Source of the DNA: JAXLWB01 sp046328715
Lineage (GTDB): Bacteria > Chloroflexota > Anaerolineae > Caldilineales > Caldilineaceae
DNA length: 64,000 nt
NCBI GenBank assembly: GCA_046328715.1
Contig: JAXLWB010000051.1
Span: 5,193-69,192 of the forward strand
Reading direction: 5' to 3'
Shown: piece after piece, positions 52,674 through 62,680 of the stretch
Layout of the letters: each line of letters opens with the position of its first letter
Numbering within the stretch: the first letter of the stretch is position 1
Program-made: the position numbers and the translations under genes
Notes under the pieces: model-generated
What the model was told of the DNA's origin: nothing
The model's database searches: none
Seen by the model: only the letters and a program-made list of their open reading frames with translations

Positions 52674-55600
52674 ATGGCTGACACACTCGAACTTGCACTG
52701 TTGGGAAATCCAGAACTTCGTCTCGCCGGACACCCTCTGGCAAGGTTTCGTTCAAGTAAGGTCTATGCCCTTCTCTACTATCTTGCGGTCACTCAACGCG
52801 CACAGCCACGCTCGGTTTTGGCGGGGCTCCTGTGGGCCGAGATTGAGGAGTATTACGCCCGGCGCAATTTCAATCGCACCCTCTCAGACCTGGCTCAGTA
52901 TGTCGGTGACCATCTATTGATCGAACGGCAAGCCGTGACTTTTGATCTCAACCAACCTTATTGGCTGGATGTGGCCCAGCTCGAAGCGGCGGCGGCGTTG
53001 CAGCCAAACGAACAAAACGTAGACTCCCTCGCCACCGCAGTCAATCTCTATCGAGGTGACTTTCTCGATGGCTTCTACGTACAAGATGCCCCCGAGTTCG
53101 AACAGTGGGTTCTAGGCGAACGCACCCGGCTGCGCGCCCATGCGCTGCAACTGCTCCACACGCTCGCCGACTATCAAGCCGAACTTGGCAACGAAGTGCG
53201 GGCCATGGACTATGTCCGCCGCATCCTGCAATTGGAGCCATGGCGCGAGGAAGCCCATCGCCAGCTCATGCTGTTGTTGGCACGCAGCGGACAACGCAGC
53301 GCCGCCCTTGCCCAATTCGAACTTTGCCGTCAGGCCCTGCACAGTGAGTTGAGTGTAGAACCCGACCCTGTCACCCTTGATCTTGTCGCCCAGATCCGCG
53401 CTGGTACGTTTGACAAAGCGACAGCAATGCCCAACCTTGTACGTAACAAGGTGACCCATGAACAGCTACAGCCAGCCGCGCAACCTGAGCAACCCGTGGC
53501 AACCCAGCCAGTCAACCACGCACCTCCACATAACCTGCCTGGTCAGCGCACGCCCTTCGTAGGTCGAGAACAAGAACTGGCCGAAATCACAGAGCTGCTG
53601 GGAGAAAATGATGACTGTCGTTTACTGACCTTGACGGGACCGGGTGGCATGGGCAAAACACGACTGGCGCTCAAGGCAGCAGAACAGCTCGTTGCCGGAC
53701 CTGTCCTACAACAGCGCTTTGGCGATGGCATCTTCTTTGTACCGTTAGAAAATGCAGGGGATGGCGAGGGATTAGCCTCGGCGATGATCTCAGTAATTTG
53801 TGCGGAGTGTGGTTTTTCCCTACAGATGAACGTGTCGCTTACCGATCAGCTTGCCCATTGCTTGCGCAACAAGGCCATGCTCCTGGTGTTGGACAATTTT
53901 GAACATCTAACCCAAGAGGCGGCGTTGCTTTCCGATCTGCTAGCAGCTGCCCCCAAGTTGAAATTGCTGGTTACCTCGCGCGAAGCGCTTGGCCTGCAAG
54001 AAGCCTGGTTTTACCCGCTGCTCGGCCTTTCCTTTCCACAGAACCAAGCAGTCAATGGCGTTGGGCCGGAGCAATATGACGCCGTGCGCCTCTTTGTGCA
54101 GTGTGCCAGGCGCGCACAGCCCGCTTTCGCCTTTGAGAACGAACGTGCCGCCGTGTTGCGCATCTGTACGCTGGTGGAAGGCATGCCGCTGGGCATTGAA
54201 TTAGCTGCGGTCTGGCTGCGGGTGATGAGCTGTGAACAGATTGCGCAAGAGGTGGCCCGTGGGCTGGATATTCTCACAGCCCGCTACCAGAATCTTCCGG
54301 CACGTCACCGCAGCATGCGCGTCGTGCTAGAGCACTCGTGGGCACTACTGAACACAGAGGAACAAAAAGCGATTGCGCAGCTTGCCATCTTTCGGGGCAA
54401 ATTTCGCCAGGAAGCGGCGAGTGCTATTACCGGAGCTTCGCTCTTTACCCTACTTACGCTGGTGGAGAAAGCGATGGTGCGGGCGACCAGTGGCGGCTAT
54501 TATCAACTGCACGAATTAACCCGCCAATTTGCCGAAGAACAGCTCGACAGCGTTCGTAGAACTACACTACGCAATGCACATGCCACCTATTACGCTGGAT
54601 TATTGAATCGCCACCAGCCTCATCTCTTCACCAGCACCTTTCGCCAGATATGGACAGAGGTAAGCGGCGAACTGGACAATATTCGCCATGCCTGGCAGTG
54701 GCTGATTGAATCGGCGGGTGCAGGGCACAACGACCTGCTGTTGCCCACTCTGCTGCGCCACATGGCCGGCGTGCTGACCACCTATCACGTTTTTCACTCA
54801 CTCGTGCTCACAGGTCAGGCGCTCTTTGATCAAGCATGCCAGGTCTTAGAGGCGGCTGGGTGGAGGAACAGTCACATTGCCCTCGATGGGCAGCCTAGTC
54901 GCAGTGCGGCTTTACTCAAGCTCCAGATCAGCGCAGCCCAATTTCAAATGGAAATGGGTCACTATCGGGTAAGCTGGACGATGGCCGAACAAACGATAGC
55001 TGCCAGTCGAGCCTTCGGCATCGACGATGATCTGGCCAGCGCCCTGGTTGTCTATGGTCGGACACAGGTTCGGCGCGGCGACTACCATGCGGCAATCCCT
55101 GCCCTGGAAGAGGCGCTGGTCCTGGCTGAACGGTTACCTGCGCCGGGTTGCCGGGGCGAAGCGCTGATCAACTTAGGGGTCGTGGCCAATAGTGAGGGAC
55201 GTCACGCTGATGCCCACGCCTATTATCGCCGGGCGCTAGAGTTCGCCCAATCCTTGGGGTACCGGCCTTGGATCGAGCGGATCTTGAATAACCTTGGCAC
55301 CCTCTATTTTCGCCAGCGCGACTATCGGCAGGCTCTCTCCGCCTATGAAGAGTCGCTACAGATGGCGCAGGAAGAGGGCGACCAGACCTATGTCATGATT
55401 AACATCAGTAATATTGGTGGCGTACAGCGGGTCTCCACCCAATATCAGGCGTCTATCCAATCCTATCAACGAAGCCTGGGCATGGCGCGCAGCATGGGTA
55501 TGGAGCGCTGGATCGCCGCTAACCTCAATGGCCTTGCCCTTGTCTATCTGGAGGTGCAGGACTTCACCAATGCCGAAGGCGTGCTACGTGAGGCGCTCGT

Positions 55601-55886
55601 GGTGGGGCAACGCAGTGATAGCACACTCGACTTGCTGGGCAGTATAGGTCTCTTGGGCCATGTCTTTGCCCATCGCGGTCAGATGGAAGCCGCGCTCAAG
55701 GCACTCCTCTTTGTCGAGCAGCATCCTTCCACCATGGCACGCGACAAGGTCTACAATCAGCCGATCCTCACTGAATTGCGCAGCGAATTGCCGCCAGAAC
55801 TATTGACGCAGACAGCGACCTGGGCCACTGGTCAAACGACCGAGGGAGTGGTACATTGGCTGTTGTCTGGCCCGCCCAGACAATAA
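52674..55886 (+). CDS. BTAD (SARP-like) - NB-ARC - TPR transcriptional regulator, copy A
   Basis: ATG at 52674 (MADTLELALLGNPELRLAG) is preferred over the in-frame TTG at 52659. About 1-95: OmpR-like DNA-binding domain (FRSSKVYALLYYLAVTQRAQ). About 100-255: BTAD (ending ELSVEPDPVTLDLVAQIRAG). NB-ARC follows with Walker A GPGGMGKT, Walker B MLLVLDNFEHL and the GLPL-like GMPLGIELAAVWLRVM. The C-terminal 450 residues are TPR-like (YHAAIPALEEALVLAERL; NNLGTLYFRQRDYRQALSAY). This AfsR/MalT-like architecture senses ligands through the TPR region and activates promoters. 1070 residues, tandem with a close paralogue. Confidence 0.9.
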   Translation: MADTLELALLGNPELRLAGHPLARFRSSKVYALLYYLAVTQRAQPRSVLAGLLWAEIEEYYARRNFNRTLSDLAQYVGDHLLIERQAVTFDLNQPYWLDVAQLEAAAALQPNEQNVDSLATAVNLYRGDFLDGFYVQDAPEFEQWVLGERTRLRAHALQLLHTLADYQAELGNEVRAMDYVRRILQLEPWREEAHRQLMLLLARSGQRSAALAQFELCRQALHSELSVEPDPVTLDLVAQIRAGTFDKATAMPNLVRNKVTHEQLQPAAQPEQPVATQPVNHAPPHNLPGQRTPFVGREQELAEITELLGENDDCRLLTLTGPGGMGKTRLALKAAEQLVAGPVLQQRFGDGIFFVPLENAGDGEGLASAMISVICAECGFSLQMNVSLTDQLAHCLRNKAMLLVLDNFEHLTQEAALLSDLLAAAPKLKLLVTSREALGLQEAWFYPLLGLSFPQNQAVNGVGPEQYDAVRLFVQCARRAQPAFAFENERAAVLRICTLVEGMPLGIELAAVWLRVMSCEQIAQEVARGLDILTARYQNLPARHRSMRVVLEHSWALLNTEEQKAIAQLAIFRGKFRQEAASAITGASLFTLLTLVEKAMVRATSGGYYQLHELTRQFAEEQLDSVRRTTLRNAHATYYAGLLNRHQPHLFTSTFRQIWTEVSGELDNIRHAWQWLIESAGAGHNDLLLPTLLRHMAGVLTTYHVFHSLVLTGQALFDQACQVLEAAGWRNSHIALDGQPSRSAALLKLQISAAQFQMEMGHYRVSWTMAEQTIAASRAFGIDDDLASALVVYGRTQVRRGDYHAAIPALEEALVLAERLPAPGCRGEALINLGVVANSEGRHADAHAYYRRALEFAQSLGYRPWIERILNNLGTLYFRQRDYRQALSAYEESLQMAQEEGDQTYVMINISNIGGVQRVSTQYQASIQSYQRSLGMARSMGMERWIAANLNGLALVYLEVQDFTNAEGVLREALVVGQRSDSTLDLLGSIGLLGHVFAHRGQMEAALKALLFVEQHPSTMARDKVYNQPILTELRSELPPELLTQTATWATGQTTEGVVHWLLSGPPRQ

Positions 55887-55925
55887 TGCTGGTCACATTT
55901 TTGCAAAAGTACGTTGTCAATCGCA

Positions 55926-58900
55926 ATGGCTGAAAAGTTAGAAATAGCGCTCCTAGGTAATCCAGAGCTTCATCTCGCCGGGCAACCAATGGCCAAGTTT
56001 CGGTCAGCCAAGGTGTATGCCCTTCTCTACTATCTCGCCGTCACGCGACGAGCGCAGCCGCGCTCCGTGCTGGCGGGGCTCTTCTGGGGTGAGATCGGAG
56101 AGTATTACGCGCGCCGTAATTTCAGCCGTACCCTTTCCGACCTCGCCCAATATGTCGGTGACCATTTGCTGATCGAGCGGCAGACTGTAGCCTTTGACCG
56201 CCAGCAGCCTTATTGGTTGGATATAGAAGTGTTAGAGAACGCAGCCGATTGCCCTCCTACAGCGCAGAACGTAGCAGCGCTGGCCGCTGCCGCTGAACGT
56301 TACCGAGGTGATTTTCTCGATGGCTTTGTTGTACAGGAGGCTCCGGAGTTTGACCAGTGGCTACTCAGCGAACGCACCCGTTTGCGGACCTGTGCGCTGC
56401 AACTGCACGAAACACTCTCTCGCTACTATGCGGAACAGGGCGAGTTAACGCAAGCAATGAACTATGCTCGACGCATTTTACAACTAGAGCCGTGGCGCGA
56501 AGAGGCCCATCGCCAGTTAATGCTCTTGTTGGCCCAAAGTGGGCAACGAAGCGCAGCGCTGGCTCAATATGAACTCTGTCGCCAGGCCTTAAGCAGCGAG
56601 TTGAACGTCGAGCCTAGTTCGGCGACTCTCGACCTTTTTTCTCATATCCGCGCTGGGAAAATCGACAAAGCACCCGAAGAGAAGCCTGTCGTTGCCATAT
56701 CGGCTCCGCTACCCCCAGTTTCAATTGCTGCTACTGCACCTACGCCTTCAGTCATACGCCACAACTTGCCCAGTCAGCGAACCACCTTTGTCGGGCGAGC
56801 GGCAGAATTGAGTGACATCACACGTCTGTTGATCGAAGAGGAAGAGTGTCGCCTGTTGACCTTGGTAGGGCCGGGGGGTATGGGCAAGACGCGCCTGGCG
56901 CTCAAGACTGCCGAACAGATCGCCGCCCTTTCGACACCGCGACATCGTTTTGCGGATGGTGTGCTTTTTGTCCCTTTAGAAAATGTGATTGATCAGGATG
57001 GGTTGGTGGCCGCTCTCCTCTCCGTGATTGCGGAGGAGAGCGGCTTTCCACGCCACAGCGATGCACCACTCCAGCAGCAGCTTTTCCAATCCTTGCACGC
57101 TAAGTCGATGCTGTTGGTGCTCGATAATTTTGAGCATTTGGTAAAGCAGGCAGAGTTACTCTCTGCGCTGCTGACAGCAGCACCTCGCATCAAGCTGCTC
57201 GTCACCTCGCGTGAGACACTTGGCTTGCAGGAAGCCTGGTTTTATCCATTGCTTGGGCTATCCATTCCCAACAGTTCGGTGCCAACAAGGGCGGCACAGG
57301 GCGACGATGATGCAGTCCGCCTCTTTGTTCAATGTGCGCGCCGCGTGCGTGCGGACTTTATACTCGACACCGAGCGCGCTGCGGTATTGCGTATCTGCAC
57401 GTTGGTAGAAGGGATGCCCTTGGGCATTGAATTGGCAGCCGCCTGGCTCAAAGTTATGAGCTGCGACCAGATTGCACAGGAGGTGGCGCGCGGACTCGAC
57501 TTTCTGACCGCCCGCTACCAAAACATTCCAGCGCGCCATCGCAGTATGCGTGCTGTTATGGAACATTCGTGGGCGTTGCTCGCAGTTAAGGAGCGAGCGA
57601 TTGCCGCACGCCTTTCCGTCTTTTGCGGCCCCTTTAGCCACGAAGCAGCAGAGATCGTTGGGGCATCCCTCTTGACCTTGGCCGATTTGGTGGAAAAAGC
57701 GCTGCTCCGCTTGCGGCCCGACGGCACCTATCAGATGCACGAGCTGACACGTCAATTTGCCGAAGAGCAACTTGGACCAGCCCAAGCCTTATACAGCGCC
57801 CATGCCCAATACTATGCAGAGTTAGCGCAACGCTTGGTCGGAGAGCTGTACGGCCCTCAAAGCAAAGCAACGCTTGGTCAATTGAACCTGATCATCGATA
57901 ACATGCATAGTGCCTGGCAATGGCTGCTCCAGACCTTGGAGCAGGGCAAACATCACCCGTTGGCGGCACAGTGGCTGGCACAGTTGATTGCGCCCCTGGC
58001 GGAGTATTTTTATATCCAGGCGCGCTTTCAGGAGGGCGTACAGATCTTCCAGCAAGCAGCCGCTCGCCTGCAACGGCTACAGTGGGAAGGCAGCGCATCG
58101 CACAACGCGACGGTTCCACAGTCAGCCCCAGCACCGTTGAGAACTGTCTATGCCCAACTCCATGTGCGCATTGGGATGCTGAGCTACGATATTGGTCGCT
58201 ATGAAGCTGTTCAACACCATATCGAGGCTGCGCTGCCAATTTTGCATACTTGGGGCAACGCCGAGGAGTTGGCACAAGCCTACGGGATGTTAGGCAAAGC
58301 CCATTATCGTCGCGGCCAACGCAGTGAGGCGTACGCAAATTTGTATAGGAGCTTGGAATATGCAAATACTACCCCCAACCTGCTTTGGCGGGCGGTTGCC
58401 TTCAACAATCTCTCGCACTTGGCTGAAGATGATGGCGACTTCGCAGAGACAGAACGACTCTTGCGTCAATGTCTGGCGATCTACGAGAAAATGAATTCGG
58501 CATTTAACGTGGGGACCACCCTTGGAAATCTCGGCTTCGTCTACATCCTGTGGGGCCGATACGAAGAGGCGGTGCACTATCTGCAGCGCTCACTGGTCAT
58601 TGCCGAGCAGGAAGGGGATCCGGTTTCTACGTTGATCAATCTAAACCACATTGCGGATGCCCAGCGTGCGCAATGTGATCTACAGGGTGCGTTGGACGGC
58701 TATCAGCGTAGCATGAGGTTAGCGCAACAGATCGGTCATCTGCGTGGAATGGTGATGAACTTGAACGGGTTGGCGCAAACCTATCTCGATTTGGATGACT
58801 TCGCCGCCGCCACCCCTCGGCTAACAGAAGCCTGGGTGATCGCACGCAAGACAGCCAGCGTCCCCGATGTACTTCTCACCATGGGCTCGTTGGCTCGACT

Positions 58901-59144
58901 TTGGGGACAGCAAGGCAGGATGCTCGAAGCCCTACGCATGCTGGCTGTTGTTGTCAAACACCCAGCACTTACAGCCTGGATGAAGCCCACGATCCAACGG
59001 CTCTTCGATCGGCTGGCACAAGATACGCCACCTGCGCTTGTTAGCCAAGTAAAGGAATGGGCCGCCAACCAGACGCTTGAGGGAATGCTCCCCTGGGTCG
59101 ACTCCTTGATTCGTTACGACAGTCCAAGTCCCTTGCCAGTGTAA
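55926..59144 (+). CDS. BTAD (SARP-like) - NB-ARC - TPR transcriptional regulator, copy B
   Basis: The start ATG at 55926 (MAEKLEIALLGNPELHLAG) is only 39 nt after the first copy's stop. Domain order and motifs are the same: FRSAKVYALLYYLAVTRRAQ, BTAD ending ELNVEPSSATLDLFSHIRAG, Walker A GPGGMGKT, Walker B MLLVLDNFEHL, GMPLGIELAAAWLKVM, then TPR-like repeats. The DNA-binding and ATPase parts are much closer to copy A than the C-terminal sensory parts, as expected of a tandem duplication with diverging ligand ranges. 1072 residues. A hybrid histidine kinase follows 170 bp downstream. Confidence 0.9.
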   Translation: MAEKLEIALLGNPELHLAGQPMAKFRSAKVYALLYYLAVTRRAQPRSVLAGLFWGEIGEYYARRNFSRTLSDLAQYVGDHLLIERQTVAFDRQQPYWLDIEVLENAADCPPTAQNVAALAAAAERYRGDFLDGFVVQEAPEFDQWLLSERTRLRTCALQLHETLSRYYAEQGELTQAMNYARRILQLEPWREEAHRQLMLLLAQSGQRSAALAQYELCRQALSSELNVEPSSATLDLFSHIRAGKIDKAPEEKPVVAISAPLPPVSIAATAPTPSVIRHNLPSQRTTFVGRAAELSDITRLLIEEEECRLLTLVGPGGMGKTRLALKTAEQIAALSTPRHRFADGVLFVPLENVIDQDGLVAALLSVIAEESGFPRHSDAPLQQQLFQSLHAKSMLLVLDNFEHLVKQAELLSALLTAAPRIKLLVTSRETLGLQEAWFYPLLGLSIPNSSVPTRAAQGDDDAVRLFVQCARRVRADFILDTERAAVLRICTLVEGMPLGIELAAAWLKVMSCDQIAQEVARGLDFLTARYQNIPARHRSMRAVMEHSWALLAVKERAIAARLSVFCGPFSHEAAEIVGASLLTLADLVEKALLRLRPDGTYQMHELTRQFAEEQLGPAQALYSAHAQYYAELAQRLVGELYGPQSKATLGQLNLIIDNMHSAWQWLLQTLEQGKHHPLAAQWLAQLIAPLAEYFYIQARFQEGVQIFQQAAARLQRLQWEGSASHNATVPQSAPAPLRTVYAQLHVRIGMLSYDIGRYEAVQHHIEAALPILHTWGNAEELAQAYGMLGKAHYRRGQRSEAYANLYRSLEYANTTPNLLWRAVAFNNLSHLAEDDGDFAETERLLRQCLAIYEKMNSAFNVGTTLGNLGFVYILWGRYEEAVHYLQRSLVIAEQEGDPVSTLINLNHIADAQRAQCDLQGALDGYQRSMRLAQQIGHLRGMVMNLNGLAQTYLDLDDFAAATPRLTEAWVIARKTASVPDVLLTMGSLARLWGQQGRMLEALRMLAVVVKHPALTAWMKPTIQRLFDRLAQDTPPALVSQVKEWAANQTLEGMLPWVDSLIRYDSPSPLPV

Positions 59145-59313
59145 CCGGTACTTTCTGTTGTCTGAAGTGGATTTGCAAACTTCTACCGTAAACCCTCTAT
59201 AGCGTACAATGTACACCACACACAATGCTTATGCGTAAGCTGGGGTATGAGCATCCAAAGAACCTGCAAGCTTTATATCGTAAACCTGACTTTGCAAGAG
59301 GCAGACTATTTCC

Positions 59314-61635
59314 ATGCAAGCTAACGAATCGACCCCTATTCAATCGAGCCCAGTAATTTCGGCAGTAAGAGAAACAGTTCAACAGCAATTTGAGCGGTTG
59401 ACGGCCAATATTAACGGCATTGTATGGGAAATCGACATCAAGACCCAACAGTTTAGCTTTGTCAGCCAACAAGCTGAACGTCTTCTCGGCTATCCTCGCG
59501 AACAGTGGCGGGGTGTGGACTTTGTAGTGGACCGATTGCATCCGGAAGACCGCCAACAGGTGATCGATGTTGCCGCGCAATTGATTCGTGAACAACAAAG
59601 CTTATCTATCGAATATCGAGTGCTGGCCGCCGATGGACAATATGTTTGGCTGCGCGACAATGTCAACGTCGTCGTAGAAGAGGGCCAAACTACCAAGCTC
59701 TACGGCATCATGGTCGATATCACCGGACAGAAGCAGACAAAGGCCGAGCTATCGCTCTTTCGCATCCTGATCGACCACATCAATGATTGCATCGAGATTA
59801 TTGATCCAGAAACAGAGCGATTTGTCGATTGTAATGAACAATCTTGCCGGGCGCATGGCTATACTCGTGATGAGTATCTCGCCCTCTCCGTTGCCGACCT
59901 CGATCCATTAATTGCAAGTGGTTCTTGGCAGGAAACCTGGGGAGATGCACCTTGGGATGGCCCGCGTGTCTTTGAGAGCATCCACCAACGTAAAGATGGG
60001 TCACTATTCCCAGTGGAGGTCAACATCAATTATGTTCAGTTGGACCGCGCTTACTTGATCGCAGTGGTACGCGATATTACCGAACGCAAACGTGCAGAGC
60101 AGGCGTTGATTGAAAACCACAACCTGCTCAACGCCGTCATTGAAGGAACACCCGATTCAGTCTTCATCAAAGATCTCAAAGGGCGCTATGTTTTGATCAA
60201 TAGTGCCGGGAGTCGGTTACATGATAGAACTGTGGAATCAATTATCGGCAAACGGGATCATGATATATTTGCTCACCACACAGCAGAAGAACTGATCGCA
60301 GATGACCGCCATGTGATTGAAAATAACACTTCGCACGCTTTCGAAGAGAGTATTATGGTCGGCGGGGTGATGCGCACCTTCCTTACTACCAAAAGCCCTC
60401 GTCGAGATTCCGATGGCAATGTGATCGGTATCATTGGCATCGCGCGCGATATCACCGAATCAAAGCGGCTCGAAGAACAACTACGTCAGGCCCAAAAGAT
60501 GGAGGCGGTTGGGCGACTTGCGGGCGGGATTGCCCATGATTTTAATAATCTGCTTACAGTAATCAACGGTTACAGTAACATGATTTTTAACCGACTTCAA
60601 GAAGAAGATCCTAACCGCAAACGGCTGACCGAAATTCAAAAAGCAGGCGAGCGAGCCGCCAAACTGACCCGTCAATTGTTAGCCTTCAGTCGTAAACAGG
60701 TGCTTCAATCACAAGTGGTAAATCTCAACATGCTCCTGCTCGACCTGCTCAGCATGTTGCAGCGTTTGATTGGGGAGGATATCGATCTCGTCTTGCAGCC
60801 TGATCTGAAATTGGGGCAGGTCAAAATCGATCCTGGGCAATTCGAACAAGCTATCATCAACCTGGCGATCAACGCCCGCGACGCCATGCCGCAGGGTGGG
60901 CGACTCCTGCTGGAAACTCGTCACACCCAACTCGATGAAACCGTTATCTACTATAACCCGGATATCAAGCCTGGTTGGTACGCTCAGGTCATTATCGCCG
61001 ATTCTGGACAGGGGATGGACGAAGCGACCCAAGCGCGCATCTTCGAGCCATTCTTCACGACCAAAGAGCTCGGCAAAGGGACGGGGCTGGGACTGGCAAT
61101 GGTCTATGGCTTTGTGAAACAATCGGGTGGGCATATCGAGGCAAAGAGCGAACTCCACAAAGGCACGATCTTCAATATTTACCTACCCTATACAGACGAA
61201 GTGCAGAGCGCATCCACAAGCCTGCCGGACTCGCAAACCACGCCTCAAGGCAGTGAGACAATATTGCTTGTTGAAGATGAGGATGCGGTTCGAACCTTGT
61301 GCCGGCAGACGCTACAAGCTTGTGGCTATACAGTGTTGGAAGCATGTAACGGCCCGGAAGCGATTGAGCTTGCACAACGACACTCTCAACCGATCCACCT
61401 CCTGGTGAGCGACTTGGTGATGCCGCGTATGAGTGGTCAGCAGCTTGCCGAAGTACTCACCCAAGCCAGACCCGATCTGCGTGTCCTCTTCATGTCCGGC
61501 TACACCGGCGAGACCATTTCACGCGCAGGATTGAACGGTACACGGTATAACCTGCTACAAAAGCCCTTCGATCCAAGCGATTTATCGAGGAAAGTCCACG
61601 AAGTCCTACGCACCACCACTCCGCATTCGGATTAA
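59314..61635 (+). CDS. Hybrid sensor histidine kinase, PAS3-HisKA-HATPase-REC
   Basis: 773 residues without membrane segments, so a cytoplasmic sensor. Three PAS domains (about 25-145, 150-270, 275-395) are each followed by a PAC-like end (VDITGQK; VVRDITERKRAEQ; IARDITESKRLEE). Phospho-acceptor His lies in GRLAGGIAHDFNNLL (about 407), N-box NLAINARDAMP, G1 IADSGQGMD, F-box FEPFFTTK, G2 GKGTGLGLAMVYG. The receiver domain starts ETILLVEDEDAVR with Asp about 700 in LLVSDLVMPRMSG and Lys in LLQKPFDP. The missing output domain implies relay to another regulator. Confidence 0.95.
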   Translation: MQANESTPIQSSPVISAVRETVQQQFERLTANINGIVWEIDIKTQQFSFVSQQAERLLGYPREQWRGVDFVVDRLHPEDRQQVIDVAAQLIREQQSLSIEYRVLAADGQYVWLRDNVNVVVEEGQTTKLYGIMVDITGQKQTKAELSLFRILIDHINDCIEIIDPETERFVDCNEQSCRAHGYTRDEYLALSVADLDPLIASGSWQETWGDAPWDGPRVFESIHQRKDGSLFPVEVNINYVQLDRAYLIAVVRDITERKRAEQALIENHNLLNAVIEGTPDSVFIKDLKGRYVLINSAGSRLHDRTVESIIGKRDHDIFAHHTAEELIADDRHVIENNTSHAFEESIMVGGVMRTFLTTKSPRRDSDGNVIGIIGIARDITESKRLEEQLRQAQKMEAVGRLAGGIAHDFNNLLTVINGYSNMIFNRLQEEDPNRKRLTEIQKAGERAAKLTRQLLAFSRKQVLQSQVVNLNMLLLDLLSMLQRLIGEDIDLVLQPDLKLGQVKIDPGQFEQAIINLAINARDAMPQGGRLLLETRHTQLDETVIYYNPDIKPGWYAQVIIADSGQGMDEATQARIFEPFFTTKELGKGTGLGLAMVYGFVKQSGGHIEAKSELHKGTIFNIYLPYTDEVQSASTSLPDSQTTPQGSETILLVEDEDAVRTLCRQTLQACGYTVLEACNGPEAIELAQRHSQPIHLLVSDLVMPRMSGQQLAEVLTQARPDLRVLFMSGYTGETISRAGLNGTRYNLLQKPFDPSDLSRKVHEVLRTTTPHSD

Positions 61636-61712
61636 ACTCCTCGCAGGATTTTGAAAATTTTTGGAATTAACATCTTGTTAGCTGAAACAATTCGCAACTT
61701 GCGATTCTCAAG

Positions 61713-62603
61713 TTACAACCTGCACCTGAACACCGACGTAACTGCATCGGCGATGCGCTGCCAATGATTTTGCCGCGCGGCGAGGGATTGTTCGATCTGA
61801 ATGCCATTGCCGCCAGCCAATCGATTGACAATGTTATGCGGATTATCACCATTGAAGTTGTCGGCCTCGGTTGCGATCCGTACATCTATGCCGCTATCCG
61901 CTAGCACAAGCTCAATGGCAGATTTGATCTGACACTTGAGCATGGCATCGGCGCCGCCACCGATTAAGATGTACGGCTCTTCAAAGCCGTGAAAGGCGAC
62001 CGCATAGCTGAAACTGCGGTTGATAATGGTATTGAGTAAGGGAAACGAAGCCTCATGGAGATCGGGTGAGGTAATATGCCAACGTTCGTAGGCACCTCCC
62101 CCCTGCCGCCAGCCTTTGCAGCGCCAGCAGGAGACGTTCTGCATCGCAAACTGGGCGGCTACCCGCTCGGCTTGTAGATCCGTCGATGGCTCGATGTCGC
62201 CGCCATGCGGTGCAATCACGACCAGCCCGGTGTGAGCCCCATCGTCGGTCAAGCGTTCGACAAACTCGCTGTTGGCTTCGGCACATTCGTCACTGTGGGT
62301 GGGATGGGGAACCTGGGCATCCACCGTGGCAGCAAATTCAGCAGGAATCTCAGATCCGGCTGTCGCCAGTCGGGTACGCCCCTTTTGGGACATACGAACG
62401 ATGGTTTCTGGTCGTTCTTGACGGATCTCGCTGACGGTGTAAAGTGCCAATTCGCCAATAGCACTTTTGACACGGATTTGCTGACCTACGGCACAGCCAA
62501 TCGTTGCCAACTGGTTCCCATCGGCAGAGCAATGCTCGCCGTTGGTGAAGAGTGTCTCCTGCGAAAGGAAAGCTCGTTTTACGGTCGCTTCATAGGTTGC
62601 CAT
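61713..62603 (-). CDS. Poly-gamma-glutamate hydrolase family protein
   Basis: 296 residues matching PF05908-type enzymes: VVIAPHGGDIEPSTDLQA holds the zinc-binding His and acidic residue, then ERWHITSPDLHEASFPLL and YAVAFHGFEEPYILIGGGAD with the second metal His. The N-terminal 100 residues are an extra beta domain (GCAVGQQIRVKSAIGELALY). Members cleave gamma-polyglutamate through a zinc carboxypeptidase-like core. No signal peptide is seen. AAAGGAGAA precedes the ATG, and a terminator hairpin separates it from the upstream gene. Confidence 0.87.
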   Translation of the reverse strand: MATYEATVKRAFLSQETLFTNGEHCSADGNQLATIGCAVGQQIRVKSAIGELALYTVSEIRQERPETIVRMSQKGRTRLATAGSEIPAEFAATVDAQVPHPTHSDECAEANSEFVERLTDDGAHTGLVVIAPHGGDIEPSTDLQAERVAAQFAMQNVSCWRCKGWRQGGGAYERWHITSPDLHEASFPLLNTIINRSFSYAVAFHGFEEPYILIGGGADAMLKCQIKSAIELVLADSGIDVRIATEADNFNGDNPHNIVNRLAGGNGIQIEQSLAARQNHWQRIADAVTSVFRCRL

Positions 62604-62630
62604 CGCACTTCTCCTTTGGGTTGGGCCGAG

Positions 62631-62664
62631 GGAAAGAAAGCACAGGCTGTCTGTGCTTCTTTCC
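62631..62664 (-). terminator. Terminator between the two minus-strand genes
   Basis: Minus strand GGAAAGAAGCACAG pairs with CTGTGCTTTCTTTCC around a 5-nt loop, with one bulged base. It sits 17 nt past the stop at 62681 and ends in a pyrimidine-rich tail. Confidence 0.6.
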
Positions 62665-62680
62665 GGCTTCGTGATTTTAG

